A stretch of 64,000 nt of DNA, taken from contig JBILBU010000001.1 in the NCBI GenBank assembly GCA_044353505.1, forward strand, positions 62,001 to 126,000. Reading direction: 5' to 3'. Made by a program: the position numbers and the translations under genes. The DNA comes from Pollutibacter sp044353505 (GTDB lineage: Bacteria; Bacteroidota; Bacteroidia; Chitinophagales; Chitinophagaceae). This document shows positions 51,740 to 60,870 of the stretch, one piece after another (position 1 is the first letter of the stretch; each line of letters begins with the position of its first letter). The notes beneath the pieces are model-generated. The model did no database searches. It was given only the letters and a program-made list of their open reading frames with translations, and had not been told where the DNA came from.

Positions 51740-53845
51740 ATGAACTACAAACACGTTTCTTACCTCTGGAATGAATCTGAAGCAAAAAAAATCGAACATG
51801 ATGAGGTAGCCCTCTTGATCTATAGATCAAATCTTTTAGGTGCCGACCTAAGACTCACCAATTATGGTGGTGGTAACACTTCATGTAAAGTGATTTCAAA
51901 AGACCCCTTGACCGGAACAGAAACAGAAGTGATGTGGGTAAAAGGATCTGGTGGAGATCTTGGAACATTGAAGAAAAGTGGACTTGCCGCTTTATATGTG
52001 GACAGACTCCGAAGCCTTACCAATGTATACCGTGGTATAGCACACGAAGATGAAATGGTAGAGCTTTTTAACCATTGTATATTTGACTTAAGCTCTAAAG
52101 CACCTTCCATCGATACCCCGCTGCATGGGTTTCTTCCGTTTAAACATATCGACCATCTCCACCCAGATGCTGCAATTGCCATTGCCGCTTCTAAAGACGG
52201 AGAAAAAATTACAAAAGAACTTTTTAAGGGAACAATTGGTTGGGTAGGTTGGCAAAAACCTGGATTTGACCTAGGTCTTCAATTAAAAAACTGTCTAGAC
52301 GAAAATCCTGGAATCCGTGGAATCATGCTAGGCTCACATGGATTGTTCACTTGGGGCAACACCGCGTATGAGAGCTATATCAATACACTAGAAGTGATAG
52401 AGCAATGTGCAGAATATCTTGAATCTAATATTGGCAAAAAATCACCTGTGTTTGGCGGTACCAAAATATCAGCTGAATCACCAGAGAAAAGAAAAGAACA
52501 AGCTGCTATACTTGCACCTGTATTGCGCGGACTCTGTTCAACGCATACACGTATGATTGGTCACTTCACCGATGATGCGCGCGTATTGGAGTTCATCAAT
52601 TCAAATGACCTCAATCGTTTAGCTCCTCTGGGAACAAGTTGTCCTGATCATTTTCTTAGAACAAAGATCAGCCCACTTGTTTTACCACTTCAACCTCTTG
52701 AAGATCTCAATGATGCAAAAGCAATAAAGGCAAAACTAGAAACTTCATTTTCTGCATATCGAAATATGTATGCCGAATATTATAACACATGCAAACATCC
52801 AAATAGTCCTGCTATCCGTGACGCCAACCCCGTTGTTCTTCTCTACCCAGGCATAGGCATGTTTACCTTTGCAAAAGACAAACAAACTGCAAGAGTAGCT
52901 TCCGAGTTCTATATCAATGCAATCAATGTGATGAAAGGTGCCGAAGCGATTTCAACATACACATCCCTACCAAGACAAGAAGCATTCAATATTGAGTATT
53001 GGCTGCTTGAAGAAGCAAAGCTTCAGCGCATGCCAAAGCCAAAAGCTTTAACAGGAAAAATTGCATTGGTTACCGGAAGTGCTGGTGGAATAGGAAAAGC
53101 CATTGCAAAGAAATTTGCTGAAGAAGGTGCATGCGTAATACTCAATGATAATGATGAAGGCAGGCTAGCAGCGGGTGCTATTGAATTTGAAGCCAAATTC
53201 AGCAAGGATACATTTACCACAGCCGTTATTGATGTTACTAAAAAAGATACCATAGATAAGGCTTTTGCTCATGCTGCGCTGTATTTTGGTGGGATAGATA
53301 TTGTTGTCAATAACGCTGGCATATCGATTTCAAAACCATTGGAAGAACATTCAGAACAGGACTGGGATCTGTTGTATGACATTCTTGTAAAAGGACAGTT
53401 CCTGATCACACAAGCTGGTGTGAAGACCATGAGAAAGCAAGGTGTTGGTGGAGATGTGATCAACATCGTGAGCAAGAATGCACTCGTAAGTGGTCCAAAT
53501 AACGCTGGATATGGTTCTGCAAAAGCTGCACAACTTCACCTAAGCAGACTCAATGCAGCAGAGTTAGGGGGCGACAAAATAAGGGTCAATACCGTAAATC
53601 CTGATGCAGTGATCAGTGACAGTAAAATATGGGCAGGAGCATGGGCAGAAGGTCGCGCAAAGGCATACGGCATCACTGTTGAAGAGCTGCCTTCCTTCTA
53701 TGCAAAACGCACTTTACTCAATGAGATTATTCTTCCTGATGATATTGCCAATGCATGCTTTGCACTTACTGGCGGCTTGCTGAATAAATCAACTGGAAAT
53801 GTAATCAATGTTGATGGTGGAGTAGCTGCAGGATTTGTGAGATAA
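51740..53845 (+). CDS. Bifunctional rhamnulose-1-phosphate aldolase / short-chain dehydrogenase
   Basis: The N-terminal class II aldolase domain (about 1-420) splits L-rhamnulose 1-phosphate into dihydroxyacetone phosphate and L-lactaldehyde. It shows NYGGGNTSCKV, the zinc-histidine stretch FKHIDHLHPDAA and LGSHGLFTWG. The C-terminal SDR domain (about 430-701) has TGSAGGIGKAIA, NNAGIS and the catalytic Ser/YGSAK region, and presumably oxidises L-lactaldehyde to lactate. This fusion (RhaEW, YuxG in Bacillus) is a known alternative to separate RhaD and aldehyde dehydrogenase. It precedes the isomerase gene by 37 bases. 701 residues is normal for the fusion. Confidence 0.94.
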   Translation: MNYKHVSYLWNESEAKKIEHDEVALLIYRSNLLGADLRLTNYGGGNTSCKVISKDPLTGTETEVMWVKGSGGDLGTLKKSGLAALYVDRLRSLTNVYRGIAHEDEMVELFNHCIFDLSSKAPSIDTPLHGFLPFKHIDHLHPDAAIAIAASKDGEKITKELFKGTIGWVGWQKPGFDLGLQLKNCLDENPGIRGIMLGSHGLFTWGNTAYESYINTLEVIEQCAEYLESNIGKKSPVFGGTKISAESPEKRKEQAAILAPVLRGLCSTHTRMIGHFTDDARVLEFINSNDLNRLAPLGTSCPDHFLRTKISPLVLPLQPLEDLNDAKAIKAKLETSFSAYRNMYAEYYNTCKHPNSPAIRDANPVVLLYPGIGMFTFAKDKQTARVASEFYINAINVMKGAEAISTYTSLPRQEAFNIEYWLLEEAKLQRMPKPKALTGKIALVTGSAGGIGKAIAKKFAEEGACVILNDNDEGRLAAGAIEFEAKFSKDTFTTAVIDVTKKDTIDKAFAHAALYFGGIDIVVNNAGISISKPLEEHSEQDWDLLYDILVKGQFLITQAGVKTMRKQGVGGDVINIVSKNALVSGPNNAGYGSAKAAQLHLSRLNAAELGGDKIRVNTVNPDAVISDSKIWAGAWAEGRAKAYGITVEELPSFYAKRTLLNEIILPDDIANACFALTGGLLNKSTGNVINVDGGVAAGFVR

Positions 53846-53882
53846 ATCAATCATAGTTTTTCAAAAGCGACAATAGAATTGA

Positions 53883-55157
53883 ATGCAGATCGAAAATGTT
53901 TTAATAGAAGAACATAATGATAGATTGATCAGCAAGCACAGAGCAGACCTCAATCATCTTGCTTCTGATATTCAGAACATTGATTTCATCTTGGATAAGC
54001 TCCGTGCTTTTCAAATTGCCATTCCAAGCTGGGCACTTGGCACAGGAGGCACACGCTTTGGAAGATTCTCAGGGCTCGGTGAACCGGGAAGTCTGGAAGA
54101 AAAAATATCCGACGTAGGATTGCTGCACACACTCAACCGATCCAGTGGTGCAATTTCTTTGCATATTCCATGGGACATCCCTTCTAACTATAACAAAATA
54201 AAACAACTGGCATCAGCCCACGGACTTCGATTTGATGCTGTTAATTCCAACACATTTCAAGATCAACCAGGTCAAGCGCTGAGCTACAAGTACGGCTCAC
54301 TGCAGCATGTTGACAAAGCTGTTCGTAAGCAAGCGATCGAACATAATATTGAAGTCATCAAACATGGTGAACAGCTTGGCTCAAAAGCCCTTACAGTTTG
54401 GCTTTCGGACGGATCCTGTTTTCCTGGTCAGCTCAACTTCAAGAAGGCATTTAAAAACACCTTGGAGAGTTTAGAAGAAATATATTCTGCGTTGCCAGCA
54501 GACTGGAAAATGTTTATTGAATACAAAGCATTTGAACCCAATTTCTATTCCATGACGGTAGGCGATTGGGGCCAATCCTATCTCTATGCCAGTAAGCTTG
54601 GCGCAAAAGCCAAAACACTGGTTGACCTCGGGCACCATCTTCCAAATGCAAATATTGAGCAGATTGTATCCATCCTGATGATGGAGAACAAGCTTGCAGG
54701 GTTCCACTTTAATGATTCAAAATATGGGGACGATGACCTTACTGTAGGAAGTATCAATCCATATCAACTGTTTCTCATATTCAATGAATTGGTGCAGGGA
54801 ATGGACGACATGAATATGGATCACGCAAATGATCTAGGATGGATGATTGATGCATCACACAATGTAAAAGACCCGCTGGAAGACCTCTTACAGTCTGTCG
54901 AGGCAATTAAAATTGCTTACGCACAATCACTACTTATCAATAGAACACAACTTGAAAAGTCACAAGAAATCAACGACGTAGCCAGAGCACAAGAAATACT
55001 TCAACACGCATACCGAACAGACGTTAGGCCATTGGTTGCCGAAGCAAGGCTCAGGGCTGGTGGTGCATTAAATCCAATTCAACTTTTCAGACAGGCTGAG
55101 ATCAGAAATAAGCTCATCATGCAGCGTGGTTCAGCAAGAAAAGCAACCGGTTTATGA
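53883..55157 (+). CDS. rhaI: L-rhamnose isomerase (RhaI / Pseudomonas-stutzeri type)
   Basis: This 424-residue TIM-barrel sugar isomerase converts L-rhamnose to L-rhamnulose. Metal and substrate blocks are SWALGTGGTRFGRF, WLSDGSCFPGQLNF, FIEYKAFEPNFYSMTVGDWG, LVDLGHHLPNANIE and FHFNDSKYGDDDLTVG. The length and motifs match the catabolic RhaI group and not E. coli RhaA. It sits between the aldolase fusion and kinase genes; its stop overlaps the kinase ATG (ATGA). Related isomerases act on D-allose or L-lyxose, but the rhamnose gene context is complete. Confidence 0.93.
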   Translation: MQIENVLIEEHNDRLISKHRADLNHLASDIQNIDFILDKLRAFQIAIPSWALGTGGTRFGRFSGLGEPGSLEEKISDVGLLHTLNRSSGAISLHIPWDIPSNYNKIKQLASAHGLRFDAVNSNTFQDQPGQALSYKYGSLQHVDKAVRKQAIEHNIEVIKHGEQLGSKALTVWLSDGSCFPGQLNFKKAFKNTLESLEEIYSALPADWKMFIEYKAFEPNFYSMTVGDWGQSYLYASKLGAKAKTLVDLGHHLPNANIEQIVSILMMENKLAGFHFNDSKYGDDDLTVGSINPYQLFLIFNELVQGMDDMNMDHANDLGWMIDASHNVKDPLEDLLQSVEAIKIAYAQSLLINRTQLEKSQEINDVARAQEILQHAYRTDVRPLVAEARLRAGGALNPIQLFRQAEIRNKLIMQRGSARKATGL

Positions 55158-56467
55158 AAAATCAACCCGCCATAATGGTTTTTGATATTGGTAAAACAAA
55201 TAAAAAATCAATTGTATTTGATGAGGCCTACAATATCCTGCTTGAAGAGGTTACATCATTTGAAGAACTACAAGATGAAGATGGCTTTCCTTGTGATGAC
55301 CTAAACGCCATCAGCGCATGGATGATCAGTACAACAGAAAAACTCATTCACGATGACCGATTTGATATAAAGTCGATGAACTTTTCAGGTTATGGTGCAA
55401 GCTTTGTACATATCGGAGAAGACCTTAAACCAGTTACCCCATTATACAATTATCTGAAACCATTTCCGGAAGATCTAAGGACAAGATTTGTCGAGCAATA
55501 TGGCCCACTCGAAAAACTTCTGGTTGAGACCGCATCCCCTTTCATGGGCAACCTCAACTCGGCCCTCCAATTGTATCGAATAAAACATCAGCAACCTGCT
55601 GTGTATGAAAAGATAAAATACACCATGCACTTGCCTCAATATCTTTCGTTTGTATTTACAGGAAAAGCTGTCTCTGACATCACTTCAATTGGATGCCACA
55701 CCCTGCTGTGGAATTTCAACAACAACAGATATCACGACTGGGTTATGGAAGAGGGCATTGACAGTAAACTCGCCCCCATTCAATCTACAAGTTCCACCAC
55801 AGAAGTTGAATGTTTTAAAAAGAAAATACAGATTGGGATAGGTATACATGACAGCTCTGCTTCGTTAATACCCTATACCCGCTCTCAAGAAAAACCCTTT
55901 GCGTTAATTTCCACAGGAACCTGGTGCATTACACTGAATCCCTTCAATCAACATTTACTTACACTGGAGGAGCTGAACAACAACTGTCTGTGCTACATGC
56001 AACATATTGGAAAGCAAGTAAAAGCTGCCCAGCTTTTTGCGGGCAATACCCATGAACTTGGAGTTGATAAAATTTCAAAGCAATTTGGTGTTGATGAAAA
56101 GTTTTGTAAAAAAATAAGCTATAACAGTTCATTACTTGATACTCAAGATGTGAGAAAAAAAATAATACTCGCACAAAAGGATGAGAACAACTTCAGAGAA
56201 TCTGTTTTTTTAGATACAGCACTTGATATGTTTTCAAATGAGACAGAGGCCTATCATTTTTTGGTTGCTGAAATCGTACAACAACAAAAGTTTTCCTCTG
56301 GATTGGTAATCGAAAACACAAAAATTGACAAAATCTGTGTTGATGGAGGATTTGGAAAAAATGATGTGTATATGAAGCTGCTGTCAGAGGCTTTTCCAAA
56401 ACATGAAGTTGTATCTGCCTCAGTTGCACAGGCAAGCAGCATTGGAGCTGCAATGGTGATTAGCTAA
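55154..56467 (+). CDS. rhaB: FGGY-family kinase, probable L-rhamnulokinase
   Basis: The protein (437 residues) is an FGGY sugar kinase that in this operon should phosphorylate L-rhamnulose at O1. The first phosphate-binding loop is VFDIGKTNKKSIVFDE. SFMGNLNSALQLYRIKHQ-like substrate contacts, the second-domain ALISTGTWCITLNP and the adenosine motif ICVDGGFGKNDVYMKLL follow. It departs from canonical RhaB in length (E. coli 489) and in its DIGKTN loop, as seen in Bacteroidota homologues. It overlaps the isomerase gene by 4 bases and closes the rhamnose operon. Fucose kinase is a less likely alternative. Confidence 0.88.
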   Translation: MKNQPAIMVFDIGKTNKKSIVFDEAYNILLEEVTSFEELQDEDGFPCDDLNAISAWMISTTEKLIHDDRFDIKSMNFSGYGASFVHIGEDLKPVTPLYNYLKPFPEDLRTRFVEQYGPLEKLLVETASPFMGNLNSALQLYRIKHQQPAVYEKIKYTMHLPQYLSFVFTGKAVSDITSIGCHTLLWNFNNNRYHDWVMEEGIDSKLAPIQSTSSTTEVECFKKKIQIGIGIHDSSASLIPYTRSQEKPFALISTGTWCITLNPFNQHLLTLEELNNNCLCYMQHIGKQVKAAQLFAGNTHELGVDKISKQFGVDEKFCKKISYNSSLLDTQDVRKKIILAQKDENNFRESVFLDTALDMFSNETEAYHFLVAEIVQQQKFSSGLVIENTKIDKICVDGGFGKNDVYMKLLSEAFPKHEVVSASVAQASSIGAAMVIS

Positions 56468-56480
56468 GGGAGGTTTAGGG

Positions 56481-56508
56481 AGGTTGATGTTTAAAAGGTT
56501 CTCAACCT
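56481..56508. terminator. Weak hairpin between rhaB and the RraA-like gene
   Basis: Arms aggttga (56481-56487) and tcaacct (56502-56508) can pair around a 14-base loop in the 69-base convergent gap. There is no T-run, so termination is only a possibility. Confidence 0.3.
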
Positions 56509-56536
56509 GAATGACTTAGAGACAGCGCCAACTCAA

Positions 56537-57457
56537 CTACCAGGTTCTTTTCTCCAAAAACTTTTCTAACTCAGCACGAGTAATTTGGGGCTCCTTGGGG
56601 TGCTGCTTAATCCATTCTAAAAATGAAGTCTTGATCTCTTCAGACCACTGACTATCAATCTGCCCGGCATTATATCTCCCCGACTTCAACATGTCTTTTG
56701 AAAAACGATCTCTTACAGAAATAAACTCTGCAGTAGCAATTACATGCTCTGCAAGATGTGCTGGAATAAATAGAACACCCTCCCTTTCTGAAATCACAAG
56801 ATCCCCCGGCATAACAACTGCTCCGCCAATACGGATAGGTGTGTTCAATCCTCCCAATACTACTTGTTCAAGAAATGATGGATGGAAATCACGAACAAAT
56901 GCATTGAATCCGGGAATTTTTGCCAAGCCCGAAAGGTCTCTTGCAGCCCCGTCAAATATCACACCCGTTCCCGTCTTGTTAAAAATAGAAGTTCCAAGAT
57001 TATCGCCAATCAAGGTTCCCTGTGCAATTTTCCCGAATGCCTCAGCAACATACACATCCCCTTTCTGCAAGAGCTCAATGGGCCAAGCATTTGTATTGCC
57101 TTTTCTACCATCACGTTTTCCTCTTTCTTTGATTTGCAACTCTAAGTCCGGGCGAGAGGGAATAAATCTGGCAGTTACAGCCCTTCCAACTACAGGAACA
57201 TCATCATGAACCATTTTCCAGTTGCCTTCAAATTGATTCTTATATCCCTCGTTATTTAATATCTGCCAGGCTTCTTCGATACCAATTTGCTTTGCCCTTT
57301 CAATCAGTGCATCACTGACCTTAGGTCTTCCATCAGAAAATCTTTCTCCCTTCCAGCTTTCAGTAAGATAGATGAGTTCTTCCTTTGAAATTGCCTGCGA
57401 AAAAGAACAAAATTGTACTATCAAAAAAGAAAATAAAAGAATGCAATGTTTACACAT
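56537..57457 (-). CDS. Exported RraA-family aldolase-like protein
   Basis: The protein (306 residues) has a Sec signal peptide (LLFSFLIVQFCSFSQAIS) and an RraA/HMG-aldolase fold: VVGRAVTARFIPSR, GDNLGTSIFNKTGTGVIFDG, ARDLSGLAKIPGFNAFVRD, and GDLVISEREGVLFIPAHLAE. Members of this family either bind RNase E (true RraA) or are metal-dependent aldolases of 4-hydroxy-2-oxoacids that release pyruvate. A secreted protein cannot regulate RNase E, so an aldolase is more likely. It lies 16 bases after a PLP-lyase gene in a minus-strand operon. An N-terminal extension (about residues 25-85) precedes the core. Substrate is unknown. Confidence 0.82.
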   Translation of the reverse strand: MCKHCILLFSFLIVQFCSFSQAISKEELIYLTESWKGERFSDGRPKVSDALIERAKQIGIEEAWQILNNEGYKNQFEGNWKMVHDDVPVVGRAVTARFIPSRPDLELQIKERGKRDGRKGNTNAWPIELLQKGDVYVAEAFGKIAQGTLIGDNLGTSIFNKTGTGVIFDGAARDLSGLAKIPGFNAFVRDFHPSFLEQVVLGGLNTPIRIGGAVVMPGDLVISEREGVLFIPAHLAEHVIATAEFISVRDRFSKDMLKSGRYNAGQIDSQWSEEIKTSFLEWIKQHPKEPQITRAELEKFLEKRTW

Positions 57458-57473
57458 AATCAGTTGTTGAATA

Positions 57474-58691
57474 CTATACGGTTGCGTTTAGAAATACTTC
57501 TTTCAATCTTGCTGCAACAATTTTATCTTCGCCCTCTTGTAAGCACCAAGCGGTTACACCAAGATTCTCACCACCACCGGTAACTTCTATTGAAGGTTTG
57601 CCGTTTCTAAGTTCTGCTTTGATTTCATCTCCATTCTTTTTGAATTTTGACTTATCCCAGGTAATAGTCAGTGTAGGTGTAACATTTCCAAGAACCGGGT
57701 GAAAAACACTTGTTTTTACACCATCAACTTCTTGAACAGCTTGAATAATCCTGTCTATACGTTGTTGGAACTTAGCATATTCTGCCTTGTGGTCGATACT
57801 AGCGAACGCTTCCAAGGCAACATACATACCTAGGATCTCTTCCTTGTTAACTTTCATGCCGCGTCCGATGGTTTCCCCACGGGGAGGCATAGATAGCCTA
57901 GCTGCTGCAATAATTTCTTTTTTGCCCATCAATATGCCAGCACTCTGTGGCCCCCTCAATGCTTTACCACCAGAGATGGCAACAAAATCAAATCCCATAT
58001 CATTGAATCTCCAGAGATTTTCAACTGGAGGTACATCAGCTGCTATATCAATGGTTGTGGGGATGCCATATTTTTTTCCAATGGCTACCCACTCCTCATG
58101 CTTGATTAAGCCACTATCAGCACTGATGTGCAGAAAGTGCATAGAAGCAGTATTCGGATTGATCGCTTTGATAAGTTGATCTACTGTTTCAATAATAACC
58201 ATCTTAACACCGGTATTGGTCAAGGCCTGATTGTAAGCAATGCCGTGCGCCTTTTGACAGATTACTTCGGTTTTCATTCCAGTACCCTCAAGCTTTGGCA
58301 ATTGCCTTACCTTATTCGGATCCATTCCGGTAAGGATGCCCGCCATGCCAAGTGTCAACGCAGCAAATGCACCACTTGTTACAACGGCAGCTTCAGCATG
58401 TGTGATCTGGGCGATGCGCTCACCAACCTTATCCTGCAGTTCATCCAGGATGCAAAATTTATCTGCGGAATACTTAATGGCTTCAACCGTTTCTGGTCGC
58501 ATTAGCGTTGCAGTCATCGAGGTGTATGTTCCTGCAGCATTGATGAATGTTCTTACACCAAGCTCTTTAAACAAGTCTCTTTTGGCAACTTGCGCGAGTG
58601 GAGATGCCTGAATAGAACCCATATCAGACAATAAGGCTGTGCCAGCAACTGGAGTAACAGATAGGTACTTGAGGAGGTCTCTGCGTTTCAT
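57474..58691 (-). CDS. Exported SelA/DgaE-like PLP-dependent lyase
   Basis: This 405-residue fold-type-I PLP enzyme belongs to the group annotated as L-seryl-tRNA selenium transferase-like or D-glucosaminate-6-phosphate ammonia-lyase (DgaE). The PLP lysine is Lys243 in FVAISGGKALRGPQSAG, and VTSGAFAALTLGMAGI and DIAADVPPVENL form the cofactor pocket. The N-terminus (MKRRDLLKYLSVTPVAGTAL) has twin arginines before a hydrophobic stretch, so export by the Tat route, as for folded cofactor proteins, is likely. It sits between RidA and RraA-like genes. Relatives elsewhere pair with an amidohydrolase like the one at 60871. It should eliminate ammonia from an amino-acid-like or amino-sugar acid; the true substrate is unknown. 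Confidence 0.85.
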   Translation of the reverse strand: MKRRDLLKYLSVTPVAGTALLSDMGSIQASPLAQVAKRDLFKELGVRTFINAAGTYTSMTATLMRPETVEAIKYSADKFCILDELQDKVGERIAQITHAEAAVVTSGAFAALTLGMAGILTGMDPNKVRQLPKLEGTGMKTEVICQKAHGIAYNQALTNTGVKMVIIETVDQLIKAINPNTASMHFLHISADSGLIKHEEWVAIGKKYGIPTTIDIAADVPPVENLWRFNDMGFDFVAISGGKALRGPQSAGILMGKKEIIAAARLSMPPRGETIGRGMKVNKEEILGMYVALEAFASIDHKAEYAKFQQRIDRIIQAVQEVDGVKTSVFHPVLGNVTPTLTITWDKSKFKKNGDEIKAELRNGKPSIEVTGGGENLGVTAWCLQEGEDKIVAARLKEVFLNATV

Positions 58692-58700
58692 ATATTTTAT

Positions 58701-59174
58701 TTATTTCTTACCTGCAATTGCAATACAATCCATTTCAACAAGGGAATTGCCTGGAACACCTCCGTAAGTTGCAACAGTAGTGCGTACAGGAGGCTTGGGA
58801 CCAAACCGGCCTTTATACACTTCATTCATTCCTTTATAATCTGCAAGATCAGCAAGGTAAACATTCACTTTTAATACTTTGTCCATTGATGATCCTGCAC
58901 GGATCAATTCAGACTCAAGCTCCTTCAAAACGTGATCGGTATGGGCCTTGATGTCCCCTTCGAAGTGAGCGCCTTTACCGGCAATAAAAACAAGACCTCC
59001 AAAAGTAGTCGAACCAGAAAACAAGGGAACATCATCTTGGGTAACAATATTGCTACACTCTTTTACTTCTTCTTCAACTTTTTCCCCTGCCTTGGCGATG
59101 GCAGCGATACCAGTCATTCCAATTAAGGTGGCGAACATTTTTTTAAATGCTGATCTGCGTTGTTCTGTTTTCAT
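58701..59174 (-). CDS. Exported RidA-family enamine/imine deaminase
   Basis: RidA proteins hydrolyse the reactive enamines and imines released by PLP enzymes. The domain spans about 38-157: PLFSGSTTFGGLVFIAGKGA, HTDHVLKELESELIRAGSSM, VLKVNVYLADLADYKGMNEV, and the active-site arginine at residue 131 in PPVRTTVATYGGVP. The first 30 residues (TEQRRSAFKKMFATLIGMTG) look like a Tat-type signal. It is 9 bases upstream of the PLP-lyase gene in the operon, which fits a shared task. Most RidA proteins are cytoplasmic and about 130 residues long, so the exported form is unusual. Confidence 0.86.
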   Translation of the reverse strand: MKTEQRRSAFKKMFATLIGMTGIAAIAKAGEKVEEEVKECSNIVTQDDVPLFSGSTTFGGLVFIAGKGAHFEGDIKAHTDHVLKELESELIRAGSSMDKVLKVNVYLADLADYKGMNEVYKGRFGPKPPVRTTVATYGGVPGNSLVEMDCIAIAGKK

Positions 59175-59181
59175 TTTGGTT

Positions 59182-60747
59182 TTATTTTAATTCAACAATC
59201 ATTTCAATTTCAACTGCGATATTGTTAGGCAGGGCATTGACACCAACAGAAGACCTAGCATGTTTACCGCGGCTCCCAAACACATCTACCATAAGATCCG
59301 AGAACCCATTCATCACCGCAGGCTGTTGTCCGAATTCGGAATCAGAATTAACCAGCCCCAATACCTTAACTACACGCTTCACTTTATTCAGATCTCCAAG
59401 ATATCCTTTTAATGTAGAAATCAGAGAAATGCCAGTAAGTCTGGCTGCTTCTTTCCCCTGCTCTACGCTAAGATCTTTACCAAGTTTTCCATAAACCTGA
59501 CCGCCTCCTGGCTTATCAGGACCATGCCCTGATAAATAAACAGTATTCCCAACCTGTACAAACTTTACATAGTTTGCAACAGGAGCAACAGGTGGGATCA
59601 ATTGTATATTAAGCGTACGAATTCGCTCTTCTGGATCTACGGCTGCTTCTGAAGCGGTAAAAACAAGACTCACAGGGGCTTTTACAAAAATATCCTGCTT
59701 GGTGTCTTTCATTCGACCAATCTGGTCATCAAATGAAAATACCTGAATTCGATTTTCTTTTTGGCTCGCCACAAATACAAATTTTCCAGTCGGATCAAAA
59801 GAAAAATTACGTGGCATGTTGGCCACAGGCTGATGGTATACTTTTTCGAGTCTGCCATTTTTCTGAATTGCAAATACGGTTACTTCATTGCTGCTCACAC
59901 GATTTGAAGTCAGCAGCCACTTGCCATTCGGCGATATATGAATGTCTGCACTTCCTTTATTTGATGACCTGGCTGTGTCTGCCGCCAGGGTTTGCAACAA
60001 TTTAAAATTCCCATTTTCAATACCGAATACATCCACTACACCGGTTAACTCATTAATCAAGTAGGCATTACTGCCGGTTGAATTGAATGTCATGTGACGA
60101 GGTCCGTTTCCCGGCGTTACAGCAATAACCGTGGGATCTTCATCAACAAGCCCATCAGCATAAATTCTGTGCTGATATATTTTATCCGTTCCAAGATCAG
60201 TAACATAGAGATGGTATTGATCGGGAGAGAGGACGACATTGTGTGCATGAGATTCCTGCTGCCTGGCTTTATTTATACTTGATCCCTTATAGACAATATG
60301 TTGTGCAACTGGAGAAAGTCGGCCATGATCTGTTTTAAAAACACTCAGACTACCTCCACTATAGTTTGCGGTATATGCAGTTTTTGAGGCTTCCCGGTAC
60401 GTAATAAAACAAGGATCATCCCCAGCAGTTAAAGAAGAATTAAGAAATTCATATTTTCCTTTGGCGTCAAGCTGAAAAGCAGAAACAGCAGACTTACTAC
60501 CTGATTCATTTACGACATACAAATTGTTTAGATCTTGGGATACAGTAAGATAGGAAGCATTGGTAGTCTTTACAGCGTAAAGAGCAGCCGCCTTGCCGGT
60601 ATTCATATCCACAGCATATACTTCAATACCAGGATTTCCTGCGCTGGTATAAGACCCTACAATCAGGTTGTACCTCAAACTATCAGCCTGAGGAACAGAA
60701 AACAATATGTTCGATGCTACTAAAAGAAATGACAACATAATCTTCAC
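59182..60747 (-). CDS. Exported fusion: lactonase beta-propeller plus RidA domain
   Basis: Residues about 20-375 are a seven-bladed lactonase of the 6-phosphogluconolactonase type (YNLIVGSYTSAGNPGIEVYA, ESHAHNVVLSPDQYHLYVTD, GPRHMTFNSTGSNAYLINEL). Residues about 387-521 are a RidA/YjgF domain (VGNTVYLSGHGPDKPGG) with its arginine at 498 in HARSSVGVNALPNN. A Sec signal peptide precedes (LSFLLVASNILFSVPQADS). The start is GTG 60747, or ATG 60738 three codons later. It is the first gene of the minus-strand operon, 7 bases before the separate RidA gene. The fusion of lactone opening and imine hydrolysis in one secreted protein is rare to my knowledge. No frameshift is needed, so it is a true fusion. 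Confidence 0.85.
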   Translation of the reverse strand: MKIMLSFLLVASNILFSVPQADSLRYNLIVGSYTSAGNPGIEVYAVDMNTGKAAALYAVKTTNASYLTVSQDLNNLYVVNESGSKSAVSAFQLDAKGKYEFLNSSLTAGDDPCFITYREASKTAYTANYSGGSLSVFKTDHGRLSPVAQHIVYKGSSINKARQQESHAHNVVLSPDQYHLYVTDLGTDKIYQHRIYADGLVDEDPTVIAVTPGNGPRHMTFNSTGSNAYLINELTGVVDVFGIENGNFKLLQTLAADTARSSNKGSADIHISPNGKWLLTSNRVSSNEVTVFAIQKNGRLEKVYHQPVANMPRNFSFDPTGKFVFVASQKENRIQVFSFDDQIGRMKDTKQDIFVKAPVSLVFTASEAAVDPEERIRTLNIQLIPPVAPVANYVKFVQVGNTVYLSGHGPDKPGGGQVYGKLGKDLSVEQGKEAARLTGISLISTLKGYLGDLNKVKRVVKVLGLVNSDSEFGQQPAVMNGFSDLMVDVFGSRGKHARSSVGVNALPNNIAVEIEMIVELK

Positions 60748-60870
60748 TTGGTTTGAGGGTATAAATTACAAAAAATTGCACAAATTGTGGCGGCTTCTTT
60801 GAATATGGGCATTAGAATCTTGATTTTCACTACATTTAATAAGATAATGTTGAAATCAAAATTTTTGTTC

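Noticed and set aside
56691..57209. 172-residue plus-strand frame opposite the RraA-like gene
   Set aside because: Antisense shadow of a conserved domain, serine/proline-rich with no recognisable features.
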